Source: Cryobacterium lactosi (GTDB lineage Bacteria; Actinomycetota; Actinomycetes; Actinomycetales; Microbacteriaceae). From it: DNA of 64,000 bases. A model generated the notes under the pieces. It had not been told where the DNA came from and did not search any database. It was given only the letters and a program-made list of their open reading frames with translations. Within the stretch, counting starts at the first letter, position 1; each line of letters opens with the position of its first letter. The stretch covers positions 1 to 64,000 of the forward strand of contig NZ_SOHM01000015.1 in NCBI RefSeq assembly GCF_004403945.1, written 5' to 3'. Shown here one piece after another: positions 52,050-61,207 of the stretch. The translations under genes and the position numbers were made by a program.

Positions 52050-53137
52050 CGACGTACCTGCTGGCAGGAGGCGGCACCGCCGGCCATGTCAATCCACTGC
52101 TCGCCGTCGCCGATGCGCTCAGACTCCGTGACCCGGACGCGACGGTGCTCGTGCTCGGCACCGCGGAGGGACTGGAATCCAGGCTGGTTCCCGAGCGCGG
52201 CTACGAACTGCTGATAGTTCCGCGGCTGCCCTTCCCGCGGCGGCCGAACCGGGCCGCCCTCGGCTTCCTGCCCAAGTTCAATCGCGCCATCAACGACGTC
52301 GCCGCCATTCTGCGCCACCGTCGGGTTGACGTCGTCGTCGGCTTCGGCGGCTACGTCGCCACCCCGGCGTACCTGGCCGCGCGGCGTGCCGGCGTGCCGA
52401 TCGCCATCCACGAAGCCAACGCCAAGCCCGGGCTGGCCAACCGGGTCGGCGCCGCACTGACCCGGTCGGTCGGGGTGGCCTTCGCCGGCACGCGCCTTCG
52501 TCACGCCCGCGTGGTCGGCATGCCGCTGCGGCGGGAGATCGAGACGCTCGACAGGGCCGGCTCCCGGCCGGCCGGCCTGGAGTTCTTCGGCCTCGACCCC
52601 GAGCGGCCGACCCTGCTGGTCACCGGCGGCTCACTCGGCGCCCGTCGGATCAACCGCACCATCGTGGATTCCGCGACGGTCCTCACCGAGGCCGGCTGGC
52701 AGGTGCTCCACATCACCGGTAACGCCGCGGAGGTCGATGACCCCCGGCTTCCCGGTTACCGGATGATCGCCTATTGCGACCGGATGGACCTGGCGCTCTC
52801 CGTCGCCGACTTCGCCGTCTCCCGCGCCGGAGCCGCAACGGTCAGCGAACTCAGCGCCCTCGGGATTCCCGCCGTGTTCGTGCCCTACCCGGTCGGCAAC
52901 GGCGAGCAGCGGTTCAACGCCGCCGACGTCGTGACTGCCGGCGGCGGCATCCTCGTCGACGACGCCGACTTCCTGCCCGGCTGGATCCGGGCCGAGCTCC
53001 TGCCGGTACTGGCCGAACCCCGGCGTATTCACGACATGAGCGCCGCCGCCCTCTCCGCCGGGGTGCTGGACGGCACTGCGCGTACGCTCGAGCTCGTCGA
53101 TGAGGCGTGCGGTGCAACGGCACCGCACTCCGCGTAA
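52046..53137 (+). CDS. murG: Lipid II-forming GlcNAc transferase
   Basis: GT28-family glycosyltransferase of 363 aa, peripheral on the inner membrane face, converting lipid I to lipid II. N-terminal glycine loop [10 protein letters not shown], second loop [22 protein letters not shown], and the UDP-GlcNAc site ([21 protein letters not shown]) are present. ATG 52046 overlaps ftsW. Confidence 0.96.
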   Translation: MTTYLLAGGGTAGHVNPLLAVADALRLRDPDATVLVLGTAEGLESRLVPERGYELLIVPRLPFPRRPNRAALGFLPKFNRAINDVAAILRHRRVDVVVGFGGYVATPAYLAARRAGVPIAIHEANAKPGLANRVGAALTRSVGVAFAGTRLRHARVVGMPLRREIETLDRAGSRPAGLEFFGLDPERPTLLVTGGSLGARRINRTIVDSATVLTEAGWQVLHITGNAAEVDDPRLPGYRMIAYCDRMDLALSVADFAVSRAGAATVSELSALGIPAVFVPYPVGNGEQRFNAADVVTAGGGILVDDADFLPGWIRAELLPVLAEPRRIHDMSAAALSAGVLDGTARTLELVDEACGATAPHSA

Positions 53138-53226
53138 CGTTAACGCCAGGCCCGCAGCACCCGCACGACCCGCACGACCAGCACCAACCGCTTCACCCGC
53201 GCACCGCCAGCCAGAAAGACGCTCAC

Positions 53227-54639
53227 GTGATCAAGCCAGACCTGACCCTGATAGTTCCCGAAGACCTCGGTACTGTGCACTTCGTGGGTATCGGCGGCTC
53301 CGGGATGAGCGGCATTGCCCGTCTGTTCCTCGCCGCCGGCCACACCGTGACCGGTTCCGACTCGCGCGACTCCGACAACGTGCAGGCCCTGCGCGCCCTG
53401 GGGGCGACCATCGCCATCGGCCACGACGCGGCCAACGTGGGCGACGCCGACAGTCTGGTCGTCACTGGCGCCCTTTGGCAGGACAACCCCGAATACGTGC
53501 TCGCCACCGAACGCGGTCTTCCGGTGCTGCACAGGTCCCAGGCCCTCGCCTGGCTGATCCGCTCGCACCGGCTCGTCTCGGTCGCCGGCGCGCACGGCAA
53601 GACCACCTCCACGGGAATGATCGTCACCGGGCTCCTCGGCCTCGGCCAGGACCCCAGCTTCGTCAACGGCGGCGTGATCGAATCCCTCGGCGTCAGTGCC
53701 GGCAGCGGATCCGACGATCTCTTCGTGGTTGAGGCCGACGAATCCGACGGCTCATTCCTGCTCTACAACACCGGCATCGCGCTGATCACCAACGTGGACC
53801 CGGACCACCTCGACCACTACGGCTCGCTTGAGGCCTTTGAGGCGGCCTTCGTCGAATTCGCGCAGAACGCCGACGAATTCGTCGTGGTCTCCTCCGACGA
53901 CCCCGGAGCTGTCCACGTCACCGAACGGCTCACCGACAAGCGCATCATCACCTTCGGCGAAGCGGCGGGCGCCACAGCCCGGGTGCACTCCATCGGCACC
54001 GCAGGCCCGGTGAGCTTCACCGTGAACTGGGACGGGGTCGACTACTCGGCCACCCTGCGCATCCCCGGCCGCCACAATGCGATCAATGCCGCCGGCGCCT
54101 TCGCCGTGCTCGTGGGACTCGGATTCGACCCGGCCTCCTCCCTCGAGGCGATCGCGGCGTTCGGCGGAACCGAGCGCCGGTTCGAACTACACGGCACCGT
54201 GCGCGGAGTGAGCGTCTACGACGACTACGCCCACCACCCCACCGAAGTGGCGGCAGCGCTGTCCGCCGCCCGCACAGTCGTCGGCTCCGGCCGGATCATC
54301 GCCGTGCACCAGCCGCACCTCTACAGCCGCACCCGGCTGTTCGCTCAGGAATTCGCTGACACGCTCGAGAAGTACGCCGACGAGACCATCGTGCTCGCGG
54401 TCTACGGAGCCCGCGAGGACCCCGAACCCGGGGTGACAGGTGCGCTTGTCTCCGAACGCTTCCAGGACCCGGCCCACGTCGCCTACATCCCTGAATGGCA
54501 GGATGCCGCTGACTACCTCGGCAGCATAGCCAGGGACGGCGACTTCGTCGTGACGCTCGGGTGTGGAGACGTCTACCGCATCGTGCCGCAGCTGCTCGAA
54601 TCGCTCGCCGAGGAGTCCTCGGCGGGGACGCGCGGATGA
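53227..54639 (+). CDS. murC: UDP-MurNAc-L-alanine ligase
   Basis: First Mur ligase, 470 aa. GIGGSGMSG nucleotide motif, ATP loop GAHGKTTST and DDYAHHPTE block identify MurC. I start at GTG 53227 (VIKPDLTLI) with GAAAG upstream; the longer frame to 53107 overlaps murG and codes for His/Pro-rich junk-like sequence, consistent with the repetitive CGCACGACC DNA at 53160-53180. The stop lies within an ATGA that also starts a nine-codon frame leading to ftsQ. Confidence 0.95.
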   Translation: MIKPDLTLIVPEDLGTVHFVGIGGSGMSGIARLFLAAGHTVTGSDSRDSDNVQALRALGATIAIGHDAANVGDADSLVVTGALWQDNPEYVLATERGLPVLHRSQALAWLIRSHRLVSVAGAHGKTTSTGMIVTGLLGLGQDPSFVNGGVIESLGVSAGSGSDDLFVVEADESDGSFLLYNTGIALITNVDPDHLDHYGSLEAFEAAFVEFAQNADEFVVVSSDDPGAVHVTERLTDKRIITFGEAAGATARVHSIGTAGPVSFTVNWDGVDYSATLRIPGRHNAINAAGAFAVLVGLGFDPASSLEAIAAFGGTERRFELHGTVRGVSVYDDYAHHPTEVAAALSAARTVVGSGRIIAVHQPHLYSRTRLFAQEFADTLEKYADETIVLAVYGAREDPEPGVTGALVSERFQDPAHVAYIPEWQDAADYLGSIARDGDFVVTLGCGDVYRIVPQLLESLAEESSAGTRG

Positions 54640-54665
54640 CGTACCTCCCTGGCGCCCGGGCATGA
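54636..54665 (+). other. Nine-codon frame bridging murC and ftsQ
   Basis: ATG 54636 overlaps the murC stop (ATGA), encodes MTYLPGARA, and its TGA at 54663-54665 overlaps the ftsQ ATG at 54662. It could be a reinitiation bridge that couples ftsQ translation to murC. No ribosome site is needed for such coupling; expression is not shown by sequence alone. Confidence 0.45.
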
Positions 54666-55858
54666 AGCGTCCCGCAGGGCCCCCGGCGGCGCCGGCGGCA
54701 GCACAGCCCTCCGGGCCGCAGCCGCCCGCCGCACCGCAGCCGCGCCAGAAACCCGCGCGCGGTTCAAACCGGGCTCCAGCGGGAAACGCTGCCGCCCGCA
54801 AGGGCGCGGCCTCCCGTGCCGAGCCTGAGGCCGTCACCGAGCCGATAACGCTGCCGCCCTCCGCCACCTCCGCCGCAGCAGGGGACCGGCCGCAGGCCCG
54901 GAAGGCGACGAAGCCCCCGCAGCCGACGACGAACCTCACGACGGCGGACCTCCCGCCGACGAATGCCCTGCCGACGAACGCCCTGCCGACAAGTGCCCCG
55001 AAATCGAAGGCTCGGAAACCTAAGGCCCAGAACACGACGGCCCGGCGGTCTGACCCCCAGGAGACAGCCGAGGCGTCGGACGCTCCGCTGACCGCGCGCG
55101 CGGCTCGCGGCCGGCTGCGCACTGCGCGCCGCGCCCGCAAGCAGTACGAACGCAGCGAGGTACGACGCTTCACCTCGAGGTCCCGGCATCGCCGCAACCT
55201 GTGGATCGCCGCGGCAGGCACAGTGGTCGCCCTCGTGGCCTTCGTCCTCGTCGGTGTCTTCTCGCCGCTGATGGCCTTGCGCACGATCGAGATCACCGGC
55301 ACCAACCGGATCCCCGCGGCCGACGTGGCCCAGGCCCTCGACGGACAGCTGGGCACCCCGTTGCCGTTGCTGGACCTGACCGAGGTGAAGGACCAACTGA
55401 GCGAGTTCAGCCTCATCCGCAGCTACGTCACCGAGAGCAGGCCTCCGGACACCCTCGTGGTGCGCATCGTCGAACGCGAACCCATTGGCGCGATAACCTC
55501 CACCGCCGGCTTCGACCTTGTCGACGCCGCCGGCGTGGTCATCCAGAGCGGGCCAGACCGCCCGGAGGGCTATCCCCGCATCGATTCCGCCGGCGGCGCG
55601 AGCGGTGCCGGCTTCCAGGCCGCCATCGCCGTCGTCCGGGCGTTGCCGGAAGGCATCCGCGGTCAGCTGGACACCGTCACCGCCGCCACGAAGGACGACG
55701 TCACCCTCACCCTGGGCGGGGGAGCGCGTGTGGTCTGGGGCAACGCGGAACGAAGCGAATACAAGGCCGTCGTGCTGGCCGCGCTGCTCGTGAGCCACCC
55801 CGTCGGAAGCGTGACCGAATACGACGTCTCCTCGCCGGACAGCGCCGTCGTGCGCTGA
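54662..55858 (+). CDS. ftsQ: Cell division protein FtsQ
   Basis: Bitopic division protein of 398 aa. Residues 1-175 are a very long Pro/Ala/Lys-rich cytoplasmic region; the transmembrane helix is at about 183-205; POTRA domain (ALRTIEITGTNRIPAADVAQAL, then SYVTESRPPDTLVVRIVEREP) and the beta domain follow outside. It scaffolds FtsB/FtsL and FtsW/FtsI. The disordered part contains a 15-bp x3 repeat (54956-55000, coding TNALP-type units). ATG 54662 taken; the longer frame to 54563 is inside murC. Confidence 0.88.
   Translation: MKRPAGPPAAPAAAQPSGPQPPAAPQPRQKPARGSNRAPAGNAAARKGAASRAEPEAVTEPITLPPSATSAAAGDRPQARKATKPPQPTTNLTTADLPPTNALPTNALPTSAPKSKARKPKAQNTTARRSDPQETAEASDAPLTARAARGRLRTARRARKQYERSEVRRFTSRSRHRRNLWIAAAGTVVALVAFVLVGVFSPLMALRTIEITGTNRIPAADVAQALDGQLGTPLPLLDLTEVKDQLSEFSLIRSYVTESRPPDTLVVRIVEREPIGAITSTAGFDLVDAAGVVIQSGPDRPEGYPRIDSAGGASGAGFQAAIAVVRALPEGIRGQLDTVTAATKDDVTLTLGGGARVVWGNAERSEYKAVVLAALLVSHPVGSVTEYDVSSPDSAVVR
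54956..55000 (+). repeat. 15-bp x3 in-frame tandem repeat in ftsQ
   Basis: Units CCGACGAATGCCCTG, CCGACGAACGCCCTG and CCGACAAGTGCCCCG code for LPTNA-type pentapeptides in the cytoplasmic tail of FtsQ. Unit length and the hydrophobic-Pro-x pattern match the repeats in marR, ligD and yggS. Confidence 0.8.
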
Positions 55859-55998
55859 GATCCGACTGGGTATTTCCGACACGCGGGCGCGCCTCCCCAA
55901 GCCACCCCCGGTGGCACCTAACTTCGAATTTAGGAATTGCATACTCAGCATAACTTTAAGCCTCGACTAGAGGTTTAGGGTTCCACCGGAGGCCGGAC
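55859..55998 (+). promoter_or_regulatory. ftsZ promoter region
   Basis: The only sizeable gap in the distal dcw cluster. It is distinctly AT-rich at 55918-55983 (CTAACTTCGAATTTAGGAA, then GCATAACTTTAAG) and contains CCTC-GACTA-GAGG, a small inverted repeat, before CCGGAGGCC, the ribosome site. FtsR-type MerR proteins activate ftsZ in Corynebacterium, so this is the candidate target of the gene at 21776; binding is inferred. Confidence 0.6.
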
Positions 55999-57186
55999 GT
56001 GTCAACTAATCAGAACTACCTAGCAGTCATCAAGGTTGTTGGAATTGGCGGCGGCGGCGTGAACGCCGTCAACCGCATGATCGAGCTCGGCCTCCGAGGG
56101 GTCGAATTCATCGCCATCAATACGGATGCCCAGGCACTCCTGATGAGCGATGCAGACGTCAAGCTCGACGTCGGCCGCGACCTCACCCGAGGTCTCGGCG
56201 CCGGAGCAGACCCCGAGGTCGGCCGTCGTGCCGCCGAGGACCACGCCGAGGAAATCGAAGAGGCCCTCGCCGGAGCCGACATGGTCTTCGTCACCGCAGG
56301 TGAGGGTGGTGGAACCGGCACCGGCGGTGCTCCCGTCGTGGCCAGGATCGCCAAGTCCATCGGCGCCTTGACCATCGGTGTTGTCACGAAGCCGTTCGGC
56401 TTCGAGGGCAAGCGCCGCCAGGCCCAGGCGGAGACCGGCGTCGCCTCGCTCAAGAACGAGGTCGACACCCTCATCGTCGTGCCGAACGACCGCCTGCTGG
56501 AGATCAGCGACCGTGGCATCAGCATGCTCGAGGCGTTCGCCACCGCAGACCAGGTGCTCCTCGCCGGTGTGCAGGGCATCACCGACCTGATCACCACCCC
56601 CGGCCTGATCAACCTCGACTTCGCCGACGTCAAGTCGGTCATGCAGGGTGCAGGTTCCGCCCTGATGGGTATCGGTTCCTCCCGGGGAGCTGACCGTGCC
56701 ATCAAGGCCGCCGAACTCGCCGTGGCGTCCCCGCTGCTCGAAGCGTCCATCGACGGCGCCCACGGCGTCCTGCTCTCCATCCAGGGTGGCTCCAACCTCG
56801 GCATCTTCGAGATCAACGACGCGGCCCGTCTGGTGCAGGAAGCCGTTCACCCCGAAGCCAACATCATCTTCGGTGCCGTCATCGACGACACCCTGGGTGA
56901 CGAGGTGCGAGTCACCGTCATCGCCGCAGGATTCGACGGCGGTGAGCCCGGCGCCAAGGTGGCCGAGGTTCGTCGCTCCGACCTCGTCGCCGCCGGTGTG
57001 GCCGCCGGGGTCTCCGGGGGAGCCGCAGGCGCCATCGCAGGCGCCGCAGCCGCATCCGACAGCGCCCCGATCGCCGAGCCTGCCGGTTCGGTCTGGTCGA
57101 GCGACCCCGCGGCGAGCACTCCGGCTGCCGACCCGGCCTTCGAGGACGATTCGGACGACCTGGACATCCCCGATTTCCTGAAGTAA
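55999..57186 (+). CDS. ftsZ: Cell division GTPase FtsZ
   Basis: Tubulin-like GTPase of 395 aa forming the Z-ring. G-box GGGTGTGG at 103-110, synergy loop [11 protein letters not shown], and the C-terminal peptide [10 protein letters not shown] that binds SepF. The linker (about 320-380) is Ala-rich. GTG 55999 with GGAGG ahead. No ftsA exists in the cluster, typical for Actinobacteria, so membrane attachment is via SepF. Confidence 0.97.
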   Translation: MSTNQNYLAVIKVVGIGGGGVNAVNRMIELGLRGVEFIAINTDAQALLMSDADVKLDVGRDLTRGLGAGADPEVGRRAAEDHAEEIEEALAGADMVFVTAGEGGGTGTGGAPVVARIAKSIGALTIGVVTKPFGFEGKRRQAQAETGVASLKNEVDTLIVVPNDRLLEISDRGISMLEAFATADQVLLAGVQGITDLITTPGLINLDFADVKSVMQGAGSALMGIGSSRGADRAIKAAELAVASPLLEASIDGAHGVLLSIQGGSNLGIFEINDAARLVQEAVHPEANIIFGAVIDDTLGDEVRVTVIAAGFDGGEPGAKVAEVRRSDLVAAGVAAGVSGGAAGAIAGAAAASDSAPIAEPAGSVWSSDPAASTPAADPAFEDDSDDLDIPDFLK

Positions 57187-57932
57187 TGACCGATCCGCTT
57201 CTCTCCCAACGGCTGGCGGACGTGCGTGGCGGCATCATTGACGCCGCACGGCTCGCCGGCCGGTCTGTGGATGACATCACCACGGTCGTGGTGACCAAAT
57301 TCCAGCCGGTCTCGCTGGTGAGTGAGCTCATCGAGCTCGGCGTGCGCGATTTCGGTGAGAGCCGGCACCAGGAGGCGCAGGCCAAGGCCACAGAACTGGC
57401 CGGATCCGGCATCCGGTGGCATTTCGTCGGCCAGGTGCAGGGCAAGAAGGCCCGGCAGATTCGTTCGTACGCCTCGGTCATCCACTCCGTGGACCGCGAC
57501 TCGCTCGTGACCGGCCTGGCCAGCCCGGTGCCGGATGCCTCAGTGCCGGGTGCCTCGGTGCCGGATGGGTCAGTGCCGGATACCTCAGTGCTGGACTGCT
57601 TCGTGCAGGTCAACCTCACCGAAGACCCGGCCAGGGGTGGGGTGTCCATCCCGGACCTCGCGCCGCTGGTGGAACGGGTCATCGCGGCCCCGGGTCTCAG
57701 GCTGCTCGGACTGATGGCCGTCGCACCCCTCGGCGCGGATCCGAAGCGCTCATTCGCCCTGGTCAGCGAGCTGGGGTCCCAGATGCGCGGCATCGCCCCC
57801 GACGCCCGATATCTGTCAATGGGCATGTCACAGGACTACGCGGCCGCCATCGCCGAAGGCGCGACACACCTGCGAATTGGCACCGCAATCACCGGGAATC
57901 GCCCGGCAGCGGTTAATCTGAAAACGTCGTAA
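57186..57932 (+). CDS. YggS-family pyridoxal-phosphate homeostasis protein
   Basis: PLP-binding TIM-barrel protein of 248 aa. The PLP Lys is K38 in [23 protein letters not shown] and [13 protein letters not shown] are conserved. Residues 115-139 are a Val-Pro pentapeptide repeat coded by a 15-bp x5 array (57528-57602), absent from the family consensus I know. ATG 57186 overlaps the ftsZ stop (TAATG). In many Actinobacteria a ylmD/yfiH gene lies between ftsZ and this gene; it is missing here. Confidence 0.9.
   Translation: MTDPLLSQRLADVRGGIIDAARLAGRSVDDITTVVVTKFQPVSLVSELIELGVRDFGESRHQEAQAKATELAGSGIRWHFVGQVQGKKARQIRSYASVIHSVDRDSLVTGLASPVPDASVPGASVPDGSVPDTSVLDCFVQVNLTEDPARGGVSIPDLAPLVERVIAAPGLRLLGLMAVAPLGADPKRSFALVSELGSQMRGIAPDARYLSMGMSQDYAAAIAEGATHLRIGTAITGNRPAAVNLKTS
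57528..57602 (+). repeat. 15-bp x5 in-frame tandem repeat in yggS
   Basis: Units of GTGCCGGATGCCTCA type code for [20 protein letters not shown] and the diverged VLDCF. The clean periodicity and synonymous drift suggest recent in-frame expansion of a loop between barrel strands. Confidence 0.88.
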
Positions 57933-57951
57933 TACCAACACGGAGGTCGAG

Positions 57952-58458
57952 ATGTCCAACCCGCTCAAGAAAACCATGGTCTACCTGGGTCTGGCAGACG
58001 AAGAGCTGGAATATGAGGCGCCCGCAGCGGCTCCCGTCTCCACTCTCCCCACCCAGTCAGCCCATGCCGCGTCGTCCCACGCCACCCCGGCGAACGGATC
58101 GCACACGTCCGGCCGCGCACCGGTCACGCCGTTGCACAAGACCTCCACCCCCAAGAATGTTGTCGTGTCTGAAATGAACGAGATCCTCACCGTCCACCCG
58201 CGTCAGTACCGCGACGCCCAGGTGATCGCCGAGTCCTTCCGTGAGGGCATCCCGGTCATCATCAACCTGTCCCAGATGAGTGATGCAGACGCTCGCCGTC
58301 TCATCGACTTCGCCAGCGGCCTGTCCCAGGGCCTCTACGGCAAGATCGAGCGCGTCACGGCCAAGGTGTTCCTGCTGTCGCCGTCGCACGTCGTGATCTC
58401 CGGCGACAACGCCGCTGAGGAGGGGGACACCGATTCCTCCTTCTTCGCCCAGTCCTAA
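57952..58458 (+). CDS. sepF: Cell division protein SepF
   Basis: Z-ring membrane anchor of 168 aa. Short N-terminal amphipathic segment ([14 protein letters not shown]), disordered linker (about 20-65), and the SepF fold at about 70-155 ([37 protein letters not shown]). It links the FtsZ tail to the membrane in place of FtsA. ATG 57952 with GGAGG upstream. Confidence 0.95.
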   Translation: MSNPLKKTMVYLGLADEELEYEAPAAAPVSTLPTQSAHAASSHATPANGSHTSGRAPVTPLHKTSTPKNVVVSEMNEILTVHPRQYRDAQVIAESFREGIPVIINLSQMSDADARRLIDFASGLSQGLYGKIERVTAKVFLLSPSHVVISGDNAAEEGDTDSSFFAQS

Positions 58459-58464
58459 CCCGAC

Positions 58465-58761
58465 GTGTCCGTAGTCAACCTGGTCCTCGGGATCGCCTAC
58501 TACTGCCTGCTTCTCTACTTCTTCGTGATGTGGGGCCGATTCATCGTCGACCTCGTGCGGGGGATCAACAGGTCATGGCGACCGCAAGGGTTCGTCCTCG
58601 TGCTCATCGAACTCGTCTACACGCTCACCGACCCGCCGATCAACTTCTTTCGTCGCATCTTCCCGCCGCTGCGCGTCGGCCCGATCGCGTTCGACTTCGG
58701 CTGGAGCCTGACGATGCTTTGCTGCATCATCGGCATGTGGATTACGGCGATTCGGTTCTGA
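58465..58761 (+). CDS. YggT-family membrane protein
   Basis: Small membrane protein of 98 aa with two hydrophobic segments and the central TDPPINFFRRIFPP motif characteristic of YggT. It lies between sepF and divIVA as in most Gram-positive bacteria; proposed roles in envelope or division are not settled. GTG 58465, six bases after sepF. Confidence 0.9.
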   Translation: MSVVNLVLGIAYYCLLLYFFVMWGRFIVDLVRGINRSWRPQGFVLVLIELVYTLTDPPINFFRRIFPPLRVGPIAFDFGWSLTMLCCIIGMWITAIRF

Positions 58762-58909
58762 CTCGCAGCCTCATCAGGGGCTCGGCATGTATTCTTGATC
58801 GATGACGGCCAACCGGCCCGGTACAACACCGCGAGCCAGTTGGTCGCATGCACGTGTTCGCACAATCGTTTGTACAACTGTTCGCAATTAAGTTTTGAGG
58901 TGGAAAGCC
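58762..58909 (+). promoter_or_regulatory. Leader region of divIVA
   Basis: A 148-base gap before divIVA. ATTCTTGATCGATGAC and the AT-rich CAATCGTTTGTACAACTG stretch could carry a promoter, and GAGGTGGAAAGCC is the ribosome site. No definite hexamers or operator are recognised. Confidence 0.4.
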
Positions 58910-59596
58910 ATGGCGCTAACTCCGGAAGATGTAGTCAACAAGAGGTTCCAGTCGACCAAGTTCCGCGAGGGATATGACCAGGACGAGGTTGACGACTTCC
59001 TCGACGAGGTCGTTGTCGAGCTGCGACGCCTGACGCAGGAGAACGAGGAGCTCAAGGCTCGTCTCTCCGGCGGCGAGGGCGCGCCTGCCGGTGCCGCTCC
59101 GGTCAGTGCGGCTCCTGCCAAGGTCGCGGAGCCCGTCAACACCCCCGAGCCCGTCGCTGAGCCCGTCGCCGCCGTTGTGCCCGAGCCCGTTGCCGCAGCG
59201 CCCGTCGCCGCAGCCCCGGCCGCCGAGCCGATCGACGAGACCGCCGGCACGACCAACCTGCTGCAGCTGGCTCGCCGCCTGCACGAGGAGCACGTCAAGG
59301 AAGGCGCCGAGAAGCGCGATGCCCTGATCGCCGAGGGCCACGCCACGGCAGCCCGCGTGATCGCGGAGTCCGAAGCCAAGCAGCGCGCTCAGATCAACAT
59401 TCTCGACAAGGAGCGTTCGGTCCTCGAGAACAAGATCGAAGAGCTGCGCACCTTCGAGCGCGAGTACCGCCAGAAGCTGAAGAGCTACATCGAGGGTCAG
59501 CTTCGCGACCTCGACTCCGCGTCGCCCGTCGGCGCCGGTGCGGGCAAGGACTCGGGCAACTCGCCGAAGGCGAGCTTCCAGGGCTTTGGCGCGTAA
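58910..59596 (+). CDS. divIVA: Polar growth protein DivIVA/Wag31
   Basis: Coiled-coil scaffold of 228 aa marking curved membranes and cell poles. N-terminal DivIVA domain (1-60) with FQSTKFREGYDQDEVDDFLDEV; an Ala/Pro/Val/Glu-rich linker (about 62-115); then a long coiled coil (about 120-205). Members are phosphorylated by PASTA kinases in mycobacteria. ATG 58910. Followed directly by lspA. Confidence 0.95.
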   Translation: MALTPEDVVNKRFQSTKFREGYDQDEVDDFLDEVVVELRRLTQENEELKARLSGGEGAPAGAAPVSAAPAKVAEPVNTPEPVAEPVAAVVPEPVAAAPVAAAPAAEPIDETAGTTNLLQLARRLHEEHVKEGAEKRDALIAEGHATAARVIAESEAKQRAQINILDKERSVLENKIEELRTFEREYRQKLKSYIEGQLRDLDSASPVGAGAGKDSGNSPKASFQGFGA

Positions 59597-60179
59597 CAAC
59601 CCGACGAAGGTCAGTTACCGCGCCCTACTCGTCCTGGCCCTCGTGGCCGTGGGCGGGTACGCGCTCGATCAGATCAGCAAGGCCCTCGTCGTCTCTACGA
59701 TGACCGAGGGCGAGACCGCCCGGGTTCTGGGTGACGTGCTTCAACTGCACTTCATCCGGAACCCCGGCGCGGCGTTCTCCTTCGCCACCGGCCTCACCTG
59801 GGTGTTCTCACTCATAGCGGCCGGTGTCGTCGTGTTTGTCGTGTGGTTCGCCCCACGCATCCGTTCAAGCCTCTGGGCGATCGTTTTCGGTCTCCTTCTC
59901 GGCGGCGTGCTCGGCAACCTGACCGACCGACTGTTCCGGGAGCCGAGCTTCGGCCTGGGACACGTCGTCGACTTCATCTACACCCCCTGGATGATGCCGG
60001 CCATCTACAACATCGCAGACTCCTGCATCGTGGTGAGCATGGTTCTGTTCATGTTCCTCACACTGCGCGGTATCGGCCTCGACGGCCGTCGCACCCCGGC
60101 ACCTTCTCGGGATGCCCCCGAGCCCGCCGCTGGGACCGACGCCGCTGACGGCCCCGCTCCTCTCGTCACCCCCAACTGA
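59586..60179 (+). CDS. lspA: Lipoprotein signal peptidase
   Basis: Membrane aspartyl protease cleaving prolipoproteins ahead of the lipidated Cys. Four hydrophobic segments; catalytic Asp residues are in GNLTDRLF and [17 protein letters not shown] is conserved. The start is uncertain: TTG 59586, overlapping the divIVA end, gives 197 aa; GTG 59538 would add 16 residues. Disordered Ala/Pro tail. Needed for the solute-binding lipoprotein at 3038 among others. Confidence 0.88.
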   Translation: MARNNPTKVSYRALLVLALVAVGGYALDQISKALVVSTMTEGETARVLGDVLQLHFIRNPGAAFSFATGLTWVFSLIAAGVVVFVVWFAPRIRSSLWAIVFGLLLGGVLGNLTDRLFREPSFGLGHVVDFIYTPWMMPAIYNIADSCIVVSMVLFMFLTLRGIGLDGRRTPAPSRDAPEPAAGTDAADGPAPLVTPN

Positions 60180-60187
60180 ACGGCATC

Positions 60188-61108
60188 ATGGAAAACCGAG
60201 CCCTTCCCCTGCCCGACGGCCTGGACGGTGTCCGCGTCGACGCGGGCATCGCCAAGCTGTTCGGCTTTTCACGCAGCTTCGCAGCCGAAATCGCCGAGTC
60301 CGACGGCGTCACCCAGGACGGTGTTGTCGTCGGCAAATCGGACAAGCTGCGCGCTGGGGCCTGGCTCGACGTGAGTTGGGCCCCCAAACAGGACCTCGTG
60401 ATCGTGCCCATCGCGGTACCCGACCTCACCATCGTGCATGACGACGACGACATCGTCGTGGTGAACAAGCCCTCCGGCGTCGCCGCACACCCCAGCGTCG
60501 GCTGGACCGGTCCGACGGTACTCGGCGCCCTGGCCGCCGCCGGCTACCGGATCGCCACGTCCGGGGCCTCTGAGCGCGCCGGCATCGTGCACCGCCTCGA
60601 CGTGGGCACCAGCGGCCTGATGGTCGTCGCCAAGTCCGAGAACGCTTACACGCACCTCAAGCGGGCATTCCACGACCGGGAGGTCGACAAGATCTACCAC
60701 GCCGTCGTGCAGGGCCACCCAGACCCGTCCAGCGGCACCATTGACGCACCGATCGGACGCCACCCGCGCTCGGACTGGAAGTTCGCCGTGATCGCAGGAG
60801 GCAAGGACTCCGTCACGCATTACGAGACGCTCGAAGCATTTCCGTCGGCGTCCCTGCTCGAGGTGCACCTCGAAACCGGCCGCACCCACCAGATCCGGGT
60901 GCACATGGCCGCCCAGCGGCATCCGTGTGTGGGTGACGCCATGTACGGCGCCGATGCGAAGATCACCGCAAGGCTGGGACTGACCCGCCAGTGGCTGGTC
61001 GCCAAGCAGCTCTCGTTCGAGCACCCGTCCAGCCGCGAGTGGGTCACCTTCAACGCCGAGTACCCGGACGACCTGGCCAACGCCCTGCGCATTCTGCGTG
61101 GCGATTAG
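60188..61108 (+). CDS. rluD: RluA-family 23S rRNA pseudouridine synthase
   Basis: Pseudouridine synthase of 306 aa with an N-terminal S4 domain (about 16-80) and catalytic D138 in [10 protein letters not shown]-terminal [11 protein letters not shown] is conserved. RluD-type target (23S rRNA helix 69) is the likely one by architecture, but RluC-like specificity cannot be excluded. Directly after lspA (8 bases). Confidence 0.9.
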   Translation: MENRALPLPDGLDGVRVDAGIAKLFGFSRSFAAEIAESDGVTQDGVVVGKSDKLRAGAWLDVSWAPKQDLVIVPIAVPDLTIVHDDDDIVVVNKPSGVAAHPSVGWTGPTVLGALAAAGYRIATSGASERAGIVHRLDVGTSGLMVVAKSENAYTHLKRAFHDREVDKIYHAVVQGHPDPSSGTIDAPIGRHPRSDWKFAVIAGGKDSVTHYETLEAFPSASLLEVHLETGRTHQIRVHMAAQRHPCVGDAMYGADAKITARLGLTRQWLVAKQLSFEHPSSREWVTFNAEYPDDLANALRILRGD

Positions 61109-61207
61109 GCCGCGTTGATCAGAGCAGGGTCGTCTCCTGGCGCTTAGGCTGGAACACCAGCACCCCTCCTTCTTCATCAGATAAACCCCAGAGCAGCTGG
61201 AGCAGTA

